DNA of 64,000 nt from Rhodobacter sp. GTDB lineage: Bacteria; Pseudomonadota; Alphaproteobacteria; Rhodobacterales; Rhodobacteraceae. The notes beneath the pieces are model-generated. The model saw only the letters and a list, made by a program, of their open reading frames with translations, searched no databases and was not told the origin of the DNA. Position 1 is the first letter of the stretch, and each line of letters opens with the position of its first letter. The DNA lies in assembly GCA_020637595.1 (NCBI GenBank), contig JACKKE010000010.1, positions 137,216-201,215 of the forward strand, read 5' to 3'. Below, piece after piece: positions 32,467 to 41,629 of the stretch. The translations under genes were made by a program, and so were the position numbers.

Positions 32467-33750
32467 ATGATCCTCTCGCTTGCCCTTCTGCCCGTCGCGC
32501 TGCTGCTGTTCGGCCTGCCGGTCTTTGTCGTGCTGCTGCTGTCGTCGACGGTGGCGCTGGCGTTCTTCATGCCAATCCCGATGACCGCCGTGCATCAGAA
32601 CCTGTTCGGCTCGATCAGCGCCACGGGTTTGCTGGCGGTGCCCTATTTCATCTTTGCCGGCGAGCTGATGTCGCGCGGCACGGTTGCAAGGCGTCTGGTG
32701 ACCTTTGTGCGCGGCTTTGTCGGCCCGCTGCCGGGCGCGCTGGGTCTGACGACAGTCGGCACCGCGACAGTCTTTGGCGCGATCTCGGGATCCAGCGCGG
32801 CGGCGGTGGCCTCGGTCGGCAAGGTGATGCATCCGGCGATGCGGCAGGACGGCTATCCCGACCGCTTTTCCGCCGGGATGATCACCTCGGTCAGCGCCAT
32901 CGGCATCGTCATCCCGCCGTCGATCCCGATGATCGTCTATGGCGCCTCGTCCGAGACCTCGATCCCGCGGCTCTATGCTGCCGGGGTGTTGCCCGGCCTC
33001 CTGCTGGCGGCGATGCTGGCGCTCTATGTCGGCTGGCGGGCGTGGCGGTCGGGCTTTGGCAGCCGCACGGCGATTTCGCCGGGCAGCATCGCCGCCGGCA
33101 CGGCGCAGGCGCTGCCGGCGCTGATGGCCCCGGTGATCATCCTGGGCGGCATCTATGGCGGGGTTTTCTCGCCGACCGAGGCGGCCTCGGTCGCCTGCGT
33201 CTATGCCATTGTGGTGTCGAAGTTCATCCTGCGCGAGCTGAGCTGGCGCGACATCCTCGACTGCGCGGTGTCCACGGTTCTGTTCAGCGCCCAGATCCTG
33301 GTGATCGTCGCGGCGGCCGGGCTGTTTTCATGGCTGCTCACGGTGAACCAGGTGCCGCAGGCGATGGTCGCCGCGATCACCGCCTGGGAAATCACCCCGT
33401 GGCAGTTCCTCATCGCAATCAACATCGTGCTGCTGCTGTGGGGCTGCGTGATGGATCCGATGTCGGCGATCCTGCTGCTGGTGCCGGTCCTGATCCCGCT
33501 GGTCGATGCGCTGGGAATCGACAAGGTCCATTTCGGCATCGTGATGACGCTGAACCTCGCGGTGGGGCTGTTCACCCCGCCCTTCGGCATCAACATCTTC
33601 GTCGCCCAGTCGGCCCTGCGCATGCGCACCGGCGATATCTATCGCGGCGTCGTGCCGTTCTTTGCCGTGTTCCTGGTGGCGCTGGTCGCGATCACCTTTG
33701 TCCCCGCGATCTCGCTGGGCAGCATGACCCTGTTCATGGCGGTCAATTGA
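32467..33750 (+). CDS. dctM: TRAP transporter large permease DctM
   Basis: This 427-residue membrane protein has about 12 helices. Diagnostic stretches are GAISGSSAAAVASVGKVM (about residues 104-121), IPPSIPMIVYG (about 150) and TPPFGINIF (about 370), which form the sodium and substrate site in characterised TRAP transporters. It completes the DctPQM importer. The 150 bases that follow hold a GATTG-N8-CAATC stem and a doubled GTATGAC before the dioxygenase gene. Confidence 0.93.
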   Translation: MILSLALLPVALLLFGLPVFVVLLLSSTVALAFFMPIPMTAVHQNLFGSISATGLLAVPYFIFAGELMSRGTVARRLVTFVRGFVGPLPGALGLTTVGTATVFGAISGSSAAAVASVGKVMHPAMRQDGYPDRFSAGMITSVSAIGIVIPPSIPMIVYGASSETSIPRLYAAGVLPGLLLAAMLALYVGWRAWRSGFGSRTAISPGSIAAGTAQALPALMAPVIILGGIYGGVFSPTEAASVACVYAIVVSKFILRELSWRDILDCAVSTVLFSAQILVIVAAAGLFSWLLTVNQVPQAMVAAITAWEITPWQFLIAINIVLLLWGCVMDPMSAILLLVPVLIPLVDALGIDKVHFGIVMTLNLAVGLFTPPFGINIFVAQSALRMRTGDIYRGVVPFFAVFLVALVAITFVPAISLGSMTLFMAVN

Positions 33751-33900
33751 GCCCGCCGATCACGCGCGCGCCCGATTGCATCCAGACAATCGCGGGTTGC
33801 GTATGACAGTATGACCCTCGGCCGCCCGAGTCGGAGGAGCATCCGGCGGCCCGTCACAGAGAACCGAAGCGTATCCCGGCAAAAGGGCGAGGAGTAAGCC

Positions 33901-34872
33901 ATGACTGCGATTCGAGGAACCATAGGTGTCAACAAACGGCCCGGCGAGCTGGGGGCACATTCGCTGGACATGTTCCGCATGGCGGTGCCCGATCTGGCGG
34001 TTGCCCAGCGGTTCTATACCGAATTCGGCCTCGAGGTGCGCGAAGAGGCCGAGGGGCTGGGCCTCTATACCACCGGCAACACCCACCGCTGGATGGGCCT
34101 GTCCGAGGGGCCGGCGAAACAGCTGACGGGGTTCACCTTTGCCGTGTTCGAAGAGGATTTCGAACCGATGAAGCGCCATATCGAGGCGCAGGGCGTCACC
34201 CTGATCGACCCGCCCCGGGGCATCGCGTCGGACGGGCTGTGGTTTCGCGACAACAACGGCCTGCTGATCGAGGTGAAGATCGCCGGCAAGACCTCGCTCG
34301 ACGGCAAGGCGGCTTTCGGTGACAGGGATTTCTCGGTGCCCGCCAACACCGCGGGATCCTGGAGCCGGTCGTCAAAACCGCAGGTGCGTCCGCTGCGCTT
34401 CGCGCACCTTCTGCTGTTCACCCCCTCGGTCCCCGACTCGATCGCTTTCTACAGCCGCGTGCTGGGCCTGCGCCTGTCCGACCGCACCGGCGACATCATC
34501 GCCTTCATGCACGGCATCCACGGCTGCGATCATCACATGATCGCCTTTGTCACCTCGGGCGGGAAGCCGGCGGGCCTGCACCATTGCAGCTGGGATATGG
34601 GGTCGGTCAACGGCATCGGGCTGGCGGCGCAGCAGATGGCCGATGCGGGCTATACCAAGGGCTGGGGGCTGGGCCGGCATGTGCTGGGATCGAACTATTT
34701 CCACTACATGCAGGATCCCTGGGGCAGCTGGTCGGAATATTCCGCCGATATCGACTATATCGCCCTGGACCATGACTGGCCCGCCAAGGACCACCCCGAG
34801 GAAGACGGTATCTATGTCTGGGGCCCCGACCTGCCCGGGGATTTCCTTCACAACTACGAAGCCGACCGCTGA
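33901..34872 (+). CDS. extradiol ring-cleavage dioxygenase, VOC fold
   Basis: This is a 323-residue two-domain VOC protein. The C-terminal domain has a complete 2-His-1-carboxylate triad: His169 (RFAHLLL), one of His227/His228 (LHHCSWDM) and Glu279 (SWSEYSAD). The rest of the domain, including HVLGSNYFHYMQDPWG, matches catechol 2,3-dioxygenase-like enzymes active on bulky catechols. It is only distantly similar to the other dioxygenase at 18553, so it is not a recent duplicate. It lies downstream of dctPQM and probably cleaves the catechol made by the hydroxylase at 28064. Strong AGGAGTA site before the ATG. Confidence 0.85.
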   Translation: MTAIRGTIGVNKRPGELGAHSLDMFRMAVPDLAVAQRFYTEFGLEVREEAEGLGLYTTGNTHRWMGLSEGPAKQLTGFTFAVFEEDFEPMKRHIEAQGVTLIDPPRGIASDGLWFRDNNGLLIEVKIAGKTSLDGKAAFGDRDFSVPANTAGSWSRSSKPQVRPLRFAHLLLFTPSVPDSIAFYSRVLGLRLSDRTGDIIAFMHGIHGCDHHMIAFVTSGGKPAGLHHCSWDMGSVNGIGLAAQQMADAGYTKGWGLGRHVLGSNYFHYMQDPWGSWSEYSADIDYIALDHDWPAKDHPEEDGIYVWGPDLPGDFLHNYEADR

Positions 34873-34909
34873 TCGCCTCACCGGCCCGGGCGCAGGCAGC
34901 GCAGCGGGC

Positions 34910-34964
34910 CGGCACTGGGCCGGCACCGCACCTGCACTGGGCCTGCACTGGGCCTGCACTGGGC
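34910..34964. repeat. 11-bp tandem repeat array
   Basis: Five consecutive 11-base units lie between the convergent dioxygenase and eptA genes: three identical copies of CTGCACTGGGC (34932-34964) preceded by two variants (CGGCACTGGGC, CGGCACCGCAC). The array ends two bases from the eptA stop. Copy number is likely variable; no function is evident. Confidence 0.85.
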
Positions 34965-34966
34965 CG

Positions 34967-36610
34967 TCAGCTTTGCCGGGTGACGTGGCAACCCGAGGTC
35001 AGATCCAGCGACGCATCGCGCACCCCGGTCGTGACATCGAGCATCCCCAGAACCGTGTGGAACAGGTTGTCGTGGCTGGCCGGCTGCTCGGCCACATCGG
35101 TGAGGCAGGCCTCGTCGAGGCTCATTGCGCTGCGGAACCCGGCGCCGGCCCACATCACCATCGGCACCCGGGTCTGGGTTTCCGGCGCCATGAACATCGG
35201 CGCCGCGTGCAGATAGAGGCCGTCCTCGCCCAGCGATTCACCGTGGTCCGAGACAAAGACCATCGCCGGCAGCACGCGGTCCGAGGCGTTCAGGATGTCG
35301 ATCGCCTGCGACAGCACATAATCGGTTTCCAGAACCGCGTTGTCATAGGCGTTGACGATCTCGTCCGTCGTGCAATCGGCAAAATGCGAGGTCTGGCAAT
35401 CGGGGGTAAAGGCCCTGCGGGCCTCGGGATAGCGCAGGTAATACGCCGGGCCGTGGTTGCCGATCATGTGCAGCACCAGCACGGTGTTGCGGGTGATCGT
35501 CGCCGCGGTCTGTTCGATCAGCGGCAAAAAGACCTCGTCGGTGCATTCGACCTCGCAGGCGACAGGATCCAGCGCCGGATCGACCGTCTGCCAGCCGGTG
35601 CGCGCCGCAACCCCCTGATCGCCGGTGTTGTTGTCATACCACTGAACATCGAAACCGGCCCGTGCCAGAATATCCAGCAGGTTTTCATGCGTCAGGAATT
35701 CCTCGCGCGAGTAATCGGCCTGCGCAAAGGGCGAGAACATGCAGGGCACCGAGATCGTGGTCGCCGTGCCGCAGGAATGCACCGCCGTCAGGTTGACGAT
35801 GTCGCGCGCGGCCAGTTCCGGCGTCGTGTTGCGCGCATAGCCGTCCAGGCCAAAATTCGGCGCGCGCAGCGTTTCGCCTACGAACAGCACCATCAGCACG
35901 GGCTCCGCCGCCGCCTGCAGCCGCTGACCCGGCACCGCATCGCCGCCGACGGTCTGCACCACCCGGTCGGTCACCCGCAGCTGCTGCCGGGTATAGCGCA
36001 GGATCGACATCAGCGTTGCACCGGGCTGGAACGAGCCGGTCAGCTCCTGATGCTCGCGCAGCACCGCCGAGGCGGCCTTGAAGTCCGCGAACATCCCGCC
36101 GAGGAACACCGCCAGCGACACCATCACCGCCAGCGGCCAGCGCCAGAGGTGGTGCACCGCACGGACCCGGCGAACGCGGGGCCAGAACACCAGCGCCGCC
36201 GGCAGAACACCGGTCAGCGCGATCCACAGAACCGCACCCGGCGTGATCAGATGGCTGGCCTCGGTCGGAGTCGTCTCGAGCACACTGCGGATCAGTTCCC
36301 GGTCGACCAGAACGCCAAAGGTGCGCTCGTAATAGGTCGCCGAGGCCGCCATCAGGATCAGGACCGCCGCAACCGGCTTCTGCAGCACCCCCGGCCCCAG
36401 CAGTTCCAGCGTGAACAGGGTCAGCGCCGCCAACGACACGGCAAACAGCGCGATGTTCACCGGGCTGTCGTCAAAGATCGCGGTCAGCCGGACCCAGAAC
36501 CCCGGGTTCAGAACCGCCATCACATAGGCGGTCACGATCAGGTTCAGCGTCAGGTGCCCGACGCAGGGGCGCGGCGGCAGGGACAGGCGTTTTTTCGCAG
36601 GTTCGGTCAT
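34967..36610 (-). CDS. eptA: lipid A phosphoethanolamine transferase
   Basis: This is a 547-residue inner-membrane protein with five N-terminal helices (about residues 20-180) and a periplasmic sulfatase-fold domain. The nucleophile motif CGTATTISVPCMFS, in which a Thr takes the phosphoethanolamine, and the metal-site FVSDHGESLGE are clear. It moves phosphoethanolamine from phosphatidylethanolamine to lipid A, lowering surface charge and giving polymyxin resistance in characterised members. Start 36610 (MTEPAKKR) is preferred over 36640 because it matches family N-termini. Divergent from the response-regulator/kinase pair that probably controls it. Confidence 0.9.
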   Translation of the reverse strand: MTEPAKKRLSLPPRPCVGHLTLNLIVTAYVMAVLNPGFWVRLTAIFDDSPVNIALFAVSLAALTLFTLELLGPGVLQKPVAAVLILMAASATYYERTFGVLVDRELIRSVLETTPTEASHLITPGAVLWIALTGVLPAALVFWPRVRRVRAVHHLWRWPLAVMVSLAVFLGGMFADFKAASAVLREHQELTGSFQPGATLMSILRYTRQQLRVTDRVVQTVGGDAVPGQRLQAAAEPVLMVLFVGETLRAPNFGLDGYARNTTPELAARDIVNLTAVHSCGTATTISVPCMFSPFAQADYSREEFLTHENLLDILARAGFDVQWYDNNTGDQGVAARTGWQTVDPALDPVACEVECTDEVFLPLIEQTAATITRNTVLVLHMIGNHGPAYYLRYPEARRAFTPDCQTSHFADCTTDEIVNAYDNAVLETDYVLSQAIDILNASDRVLPAMVFVSDHGESLGEDGLYLHAAPMFMAPETQTRVPMVMWAGAGFRSAMSLDEACLTDVAEQPASHDNLFHTVLGMLDVTTGVRDASLDLTSGCHVTRQS

Positions 36611-36674
36611 CAGTCGGAATCCGGATAGCAAGGCCCGCATGGGGCGAGCGGTTTTCCCCCAGTGACGGGGTAAC

Positions 36675-36691
36675 CTTGCGCCTGGCTTACA
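36675..36691. promoter_or_regulatory. candidate PmrA-type direct repeat
   Basis: CTTGCG and CTTACA start 11 bases apart in the gap between eptA and the response-regulator gene. The PmrA box of enterobacteria is two CTTAA-type half-sites with the same one-turn spacing. The match is imperfect, so this is a candidate only. Confidence 0.35.
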
Positions 36692-36750
36692 ACGCCCGGG
36701 GGTGCGCGCTTTTTTCTCGCCTGCCTGTCCGGGGCGGGCTAGGAAAGCGC

Positions 36751-37404
36751 ATGCGCCTGCTCGTTGTCGAAGACAGCCCGGATCTTGCCGCCTCGATGCT
36801 GCATGCCCTGCGTGCGCAGGGCCACGCCGTCGACCATGCGGCCGACGCCGCCACCGCCTCAGCGGCGCTGGCGGTGGCCGACTATGCCTGCGTGATCCTC
36901 GACCTGGGGCTGCCCGACGGCTCGGGGCTGGATGTGCTGCGCGCCCGGCGCAAAGCGGGGGACCGGACTCCGTTCATCCTCGCCACCGCGCGCGACCAGA
37001 TCAGCGACCGGATCGCCGGGCTCGATGCCGGCGCCGACGACTATGTCGTCAAACCCTTCGATCTGGGCGAGCTCGCCGCCCGGGTTCGCGCCCATGCCCG
37101 CCGCGGACAGGGCGCCCCGGCGGCACGCCTGCAGCTGGACGGGATCGAGGTCGACCGCGCGATGGCAAAGGTCTGGCGCGATGGCGTCGAGGTGCATCTG
37201 ACCGCGCGCGAATGGGCGCTGTTCGACGCGCTCCTGGGCGCGCGCGGGCGGGTTCTGGCCAAGCCGGCGCTGGAAGAGGCCCTTTATGCCTTTGATACCA
37301 CCATCGAAGGCAATGCCGTCGAGGTCTATGTCTCGCGCCTCAGGACCAAGCTGGGTCCCGGCGTGATCGAGACCCGGCGCGGCCTGGGCTATGTGCTGCC
37401 ATGA
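36751..37404 (+). CDS. pmrA: OmpR-family response regulator, PmrA-like
   Basis: This is a 217-residue response regulator with phosphoacceptor Asp51 (ILDLGLPDGSG), conserved Lys at about 101 (VVKPFD) and a C-terminal winged helix (about 125-215). Start follows AGGAAAG. Overlaps the kinase gene by 4 bases. Its position opposite eptA is the PmrA/PmrB arrangement, so control of lipid A modification is likely. The name is by position and family; QseB- or BasR-type naming would be equally acceptable. Confidence 0.85.
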   Translation: MRLLVVEDSPDLAASMLHALRAQGHAVDHAADAATASAALAVADYACVILDLGLPDGSGLDVLRARRKAGDRTPFILATARDQISDRIAGLDAGADDYVVKPFDLGELAARVRAHARRGQGAPAARLQLDGIEVDRAMAKVWRDGVEVHLTAREWALFDALLGARGRVLAKPALEEALYAFDTTIEGNAVEVYVSRLRTKLGPGVIETRRGLGYVLP

Positions 37405-38633
37405 CCGCCGGGCGCTGGTCACTGTCGCGCCGTCTGACCTGGCGTGTGATGGGCCTCGTGGCGGTCGCCTGGCTGGCGACGATCGCCTTCACCCTCGTCT
37501 CGTTGAACCACGAGATGAACGAGATGTTCGACGAAGAGCTGCAGGCGCTGGTGGAAACCACGATCCTGTCGCTGGACGCCACGCAGGGCGGGGTCATCGC
37601 CCGCAATGTCGGCGTCCAGACCAACGACGGCGAACGCATCCTGCGGATCATCGACCCGAACGCCGCGCTGCCGCCGGCCCCCTGGCCGCCCCTGACCGGC
37701 GAAGGGTTCTTTGACCAACCCGGATGGCGGATCCTGCGCCGGAGCGGCGAACGCGCCGTGATCGAGGCGGCGCATGCCACCGCCTGGCGCCACGAAGAGG
37801 TGTTCGAGGCGGCCTCGACGCTGCTGCTGTTGATCCTGCCACTGATGGCGCTGCTGCTCTGGGGGCTGCGGCACACGACCCGCACAGCCACTGCCCCGGT
37901 GACCCGGCTGGCCCGCGCCGTCGCCCAGCGCAGGCCGGACGACCTGTCGCCGGTTCCCGCCGATGGCCTGCCGGATGAGCTGCGGCCCCTGGCCGAGGCC
38001 TTCAGCGCCTATGTCCTCAGGATCGAGGCCCTGCGGCAAAGCGAACGCGATTTCGTCGCCAATGCGGCGCATGAGCTGCGAACACCCCTCGCCGCGATCC
38101 GGGGCCGGCTGGAGATATCGGCCGACCCCGACACCAAACCCGCCATCGCGATGATCGACGCGCTGACCCGGCGGGTCGAGCGCCTGCTGCAGCTGGCCCG
38201 CCTCGAAGGCGAGGTGGGCATCGGCGGTGGCCCGTCGGATCTGGTGCGCATCCTCGGCCTGCTGATCGCGGAAATCCGCCCGCGCAGTCCGCACCCCATC
38301 CATTTCGACGACGGCGACCACGAGAGCTTGATGGTCGCGGCCGACCCCGACGCCCTGGCGATCCTGCTGCGCAACCTGATCGAGAACGCCACCGAACACG
38401 GCACCGGCACCGTGCGCATCATGCTCGCGGCCGACGGCTGCCTGACAATCGCCAATCCCGCCACCGTCGCCACGATTGACGACACCCGCTTTCAGCGCCG
38501 ACCGGACTCGGCGGGCATGGGCCTGGGCCTGTCGATCGTCGAAAACCTCGCCAAGGCGATGCAGGCCACCGTCACCCGCCGGGTCGACGCCAAGGGGGTC
38601 GCCGTCGATCTGCGCTTTGCCCCGGCGCCCTGA
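37401..38633 (+). CDS. pmrB: sensor histidine kinase, PmrB-like
   Basis: This 410-residue kinase has two membrane helices (about residues 13-35 and 135-157) with a roughly 100-residue periplasmic domain. Next come a HAMP-like linker, phosphoacceptor His224 (NAAHELRTPL), an N-box (NLIENATEHG) and a G-box (GMGLGLSIV). The iron-binding ExxE motif of Salmonella PmrB was looked for; acidic HEMNEMFDEE follows helix 1 but an exact ExxE match to PmrB cannot be claimed. Coupled to the regulator by an ATGA overlap. Confidence 0.85.
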   Translation: MTAGRWSLSRRLTWRVMGLVAVAWLATIAFTLVSLNHEMNEMFDEELQALVETTILSLDATQGGVIARNVGVQTNDGERILRIIDPNAALPPAPWPPLTGEGFFDQPGWRILRRSGERAVIEAAHATAWRHEEVFEAASTLLLLILPLMALLLWGLRHTTRTATAPVTRLARAVAQRRPDDLSPVPADGLPDELRPLAEAFSAYVLRIEALRQSERDFVANAAHELRTPLAAIRGRLEISADPDTKPAIAMIDALTRRVERLLQLARLEGEVGIGGGPSDLVRILGLLIAEIRPRSPHPIHFDDGDHESLMVAADPDALAILLRNLIENATEHGTGTVRIMLAADGCLTIANPATVATIDDTRFQRRPDSAGMGLGLSIVENLAKAMQATVTRRVDAKGVAVDLRFAPAP

Positions 38634-38993
38634 CCGTCGGGCCCAGGAGGTCCGGCGAGGCGGAACGCCGGTATTTGGCACGGCGGCGATGGCGCCCAAA
38701 GTCTTCCGACACTGCCCGGCCCGACGCTTTCAGACAGATCTCGACAGGGGCAAGGCCGATCTCCGCGCGGGCACGGTCAAGCGATGTCCACGCCCGGTTG
38801 ATATGGAAATGCCCACACCAGACGACGCCCGAGGCCACAGTGCCGATCAGCCCGACGACCGGGAACTCCGCAGATAATCCGGATATCGCGCGACATTTGT
38901 GTTGGCGCGTGGCCAAAGATGCTGCATAAAGATGACTGGTCAACTATATTTCCTGGCTGATGCCACGACGCCCGCAACGAGAAGGAACCCGTC
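38634..38993. other. 360-base gap before the CaiB gene
   Basis: No convincing gene is present. A minus-strand open frame here lacks a ribosome-binding site and family-like sequence and crosses the CaiB promoter, so it was not called. The right end (38931-38960) is AT-richer and holds GATGAC-N2-GTCAACT (38931-38945), matching the MarR operator at 42191-42205, followed by the CaiB ribosome-binding site GAAGGAA. Confidence 0.5.
38931..38946. promoter_or_regulatory. candidate MarR half-operator upstream of the CaiB gene
   Basis: GATGAC-N2-GTCAACT here equals 13 of 15 bases of the sequence at 42191-42205 that forms the left arm of the MarR palindrome. The right arm is not conserved. It lies about 50 bases before the CaiB start, where a repressor could act. 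Confidence 0.45.
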
Positions 38994-40199
38994 ATGTCGC
39001 AACCGCTTCTTGGCATCCGAGTTCTCGATGCGACGCATGTCCTGGCCGGGCCTTTCGCCGGTTATCAGCTTGCGCTGCTCGGTGCCGATGTCATCCGGGT
39101 CGAGAACCCGGCCGGTGGCGATGTGGCACGGATGGGCGATCCCGATCCCGCGCGGCGGGCGAAGGGCATGGGCTATGGCTTCCTCGGTCAGAACGCCAAC
39201 AAGCGGTCGATCGCGCTGGACCTGAAATCGCCCGAAGGTCAGGCCGCCTTCAAGCGCCTCGCCGCCACCTGCGATGTGGTGATCGAGAATTTCCGCCCCG
39301 GCAAGATGCAGGCACTGGGGCTCGGGGCCGATGACATCCGTGCGCTGCGCCCGGATGTCATCTACTGCTCGATCACCGGCTTTGGCCAGCAAGGGCCTCT
39401 GACCGGCCGCCCGGCATATGACCATATCGTCCAGGGCATGTCCGGCATCATGGCCGTGACCGGCACCGAAGAGAGCGGGCCGGTGCGCGCCGGTTTTCCG
39501 CTGGTCGATTATCTGGCCGGGCAGATGGCGGCCTTTGCCATCTGCGCCGCGCTCTATCGCCGGGCAGTGACCGGCGAGGGCGAGGTGATCGACTGCTCGA
39601 TGCTGGATTCGGCGCTGTCGGTGATGGGGCCGGTGGTCAGCGAATGGTCGATCGGCGGGCAGAAGCCCCGCCGGCCCGGCAACAAACCTTATTCCGGCTC
39701 ACCCTTCTCGGGCTGTTTCGACACCGCCGAGGGGATGATCGTCGTCGTCGGCAACACGATGGCGCAGGCCGAGAGGCTGTGCCGGGTGCTTGGCCTCGAC
39801 CATCTGCTGGACGACCCGCGGGTGAACGACTGGCGCGCGCATCCCGAACTGGCCGACGAGATGCGCGGTCTGTTCGAGGCCGCCTTTGCCACGCGCAGCG
39901 CGCTGGACTGGGAAGAGGCGCTGAACGCCGTGTCGGTTCCCTGCGGCAAGGTGCGCGACATCCCCGAGGTGCTGGCCGAGCCCCATGTCACCGCCCGCGA
40001 CGCGCTGCACGAGGTCTTCGTGCCGGCGCTGGGCCAGGCGATTCGCGTGCCCGGGCTGGGCGTGCGGGTCGGCGGCGAGAACGGGCGGGTCACCGCGCCG
40101 CCGCCGCTGATGTCGGAGCATGCCGATGCGGTGCTGGCCGAGGCGGGTTATGCCCCGGCCGAGATCGCCGCCCTGCGCGCTGCCGGAACCGTGCTCTGA
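38994..40199 (+). CDS. CaiB/BaiF-family CoA-transferase
   Basis: This is a 401-residue class III CoA-transferase. The N-terminal LDATHVLAGPFAGYQLALLGADVIRVE segment is the family CoA-binding fold. Asp172 (PLVDYLAG) aligns with the catalytic Asp169 of formyl-CoA transferase, and SITGFGQQGP and the C-terminal half are typical. It would move CoA from a donor such as succinyl-CoA to an organic acid. It is convergent with a sulfatase gene with only 2 bases between the stops, and shares a promoter motif with the MarR gene. The acid acted on is unknown. Confidence 0.92.
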   Translation: MSQPLLGIRVLDATHVLAGPFAGYQLALLGADVIRVENPAGGDVARMGDPDPARRAKGMGYGFLGQNANKRSIALDLKSPEGQAAFKRLAATCDVVIENFRPGKMQALGLGADDIRALRPDVIYCSITGFGQQGPLTGRPAYDHIVQGMSGIMAVTGTEESGPVRAGFPLVDYLAGQMAAFAICAALYRRAVTGEGEVIDCSMLDSALSVMGPVVSEWSIGGQKPRRPGNKPYSGSPFSGCFDTAEGMIVVVGNTMAQAERLCRVLGLDHLLDDPRVNDWRAHPELADEMRGLFEAAFATRSALDWEEALNAVSVPCGKVRDIPEVLAEPHVTARDALHEVFVPALGQAIRVPGLGVRVGGENGRVTAPPPLMSEHADAVLAEAGYAPAEIAALRAAGTVL

Positions 40200-40201
40200 C
40201 C

Positions 40202-41629
40202 TCAGACCTCGGGCGGGGGCGTGGCGGCGGGGGCGCCCATCGTCGCGGCGACGGCGCGCCCGCCATAGGCCTCGATCATCGCATCCTGATCGGCAAAGGC
40301 CTGGGCGTCCGCCGCATCGGGATCGACGATCTTGCAAAGTTCGGCGTGCATCATCGCCCGGACCTCGGCCAGCGCCGGGTCGGTGCCAAGGTCGCGCAGC
40401 TCTTCAGGGTCGGTTTCCAGATCGAACAGTTCGGGCGGGAAGCCGACATAGTAGTGGTATTTCCACCGCCCCTTGCGCAGCATGAAGGCGCCCGACACCG
40501 CCCCCGCCGCGTGGTATTCCGAGAACACCGGGCGGTCGGTGTCGTCCCCGGTCGCAGCGATCTCCAGCAGGTTGCGGCCCGGCGCGCCCTCCAGGTGACC
40601 GCCAAAGACCTCGGCCAGGGTCTGCGACAGGTCGACCAGATTGACCGGCGTCCGGCACAGACCCGGCGCAACCCCGGGCCCGGCCATGACCAACGGGATC
40701 TGCGCGCTTTCGTTGTAAAGCTGCGACTTGCCCCAGAGGCCCCGCGCCCCGACGTTGTCGCCGTGATCCGAGGAATAGACCACCAGCGTGTCCTCCTCCA
40801 TCCCGGCATTGCGGAGCGCGCTCAGGATCAGGCCGACGTTGTGGTCCAGAAAACTGGTCAGCCCGTAGTAACAGCGCATCGCCATGAGCCGTTCATCGGC
40901 ATCGCGGAACTGCCGCTCGGTGTCCATCATGGCATTCTGCTTTTCCACCCAGGGGTGGCGGCGATAGCCGGTTGACGGGTGCAGCTTGACCTCGGGCAGC
41001 ACCTCGGGCGGGTAGAGGTCGACATACGCCTGCGGCACGACCAGCGGGAAATGCGGGGCCACCAGCCCGACATAGAGGCACCAGGGCGTGTCGTCGCCGC
41101 GCGTGCCCTGCTCGGCCAGCCAGTCGCAGGCACGCCGGGTCACGGCGCTGTCGTATTGCGTATATTTGCTGTCACCGGGGCCGATATAGTCGGCCAGCAT
41201 GCGGCCCCGGCTGGGCGGTCGCTGATCCTCGCGGCGGATCGAGCCCCAGACCATGCCATGCCCGCCGACGACCTGCATGGGGATGTGCTCGACATCGAAA
41301 CCCGCCGGATCGTCGTCGCTCCGGTAATGCAGCTTGCCGATCGATTCGACGCGAACCCCCCGGTCCTGCAACTGGTGCCCCCAGCCGCGCGGCTCTCCGG
41401 TATAGGGCATGGCGTTGTCCCACAGCCGCGTTTCGTGCGCGTAGCGGCCGGTGGCAAACGAGGCCCGCGCCGGCACGCAGATCGGCGAGGGGGTATAGGC
41501 GGCCTCGAACCGTGTCCCGCGGGCCGCCAGCGCATCGAGGTTCGGCGTCTGCACGAACGGGTGCCCGGCACAGCCCATCGCGCGGGCCTGGTGTTCGTCG
41601 GAGAGGATGACCAGGATGTTGCGGCTCAT
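40202..41629 (-). CDS. type I sulfatase (formylglycine-dependent), choline-sulfatase-like
   Basis: This is a 475-residue alkaline-phosphatase-superfamily sulfatase. Cys51 in CVPAR matches the C-x-P-x-R motif in which Cys is converted to formylglycine. Metal ligands are visible at Asp11-Glu12 (LSDEHQ) and in YSSDHGD (about 291). No signal peptide is seen, so it acts in the cytoplasm, like choline sulfatase BetC, on an imported sulfate ester or related phosphonate/phosphate ester. Its start overlaps the MarR stop by 4 bases, making a marR-sulfatase operon. A formylglycine-generating enzyme is not in the window. Confidence 0.88.
   Translation of the reverse strand: MSRNILVILSDEHQARAMGCAGHPFVQTPNLDALAARGTRFEAAYTPSPICVPARASFATGRYAHETRLWDNAMPYTGEPRGWGHQLQDRGVRVESIGKLHYRSDDDPAGFDVEHIPMQVVGGHGMVWGSIRREDQRPPSRGRMLADYIGPGDSKYTQYDSAVTRRACDWLAEQGTRGDDTPWCLYVGLVAPHFPLVVPQAYVDLYPPEVLPEVKLHPSTGYRRHPWVEKQNAMMDTERQFRDADERLMAMRCYYGLTSFLDHNVGLILSALRNAGMEEDTLVVYSSDHGDNVGARGLWGKSQLYNESAQIPLVMAGPGVAPGLCRTPVNLVDLSQTLAEVFGGHLEGAPGRNLLEIAATGDDTDRPVFSEYHAAGAVSGAFMLRKGRWKYHYYVGFPPELFDLETDPEELRDLGTDPALAEVRAMMHAELCKIVDPDAADAQAFADQDAMIEAYGGRAVAATMGAPAATPPPEV

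Noticed and set aside
38572..38943. Minus-strand open frame of 123 codons before the CaiB gene
   Set aside because: No ribosome-binding site, a C-terminus of repetitive Arg/Pro codons typical of GC-rich antisense frames, and it covers the CaiB promoter and the 3' end of the kinase gene.
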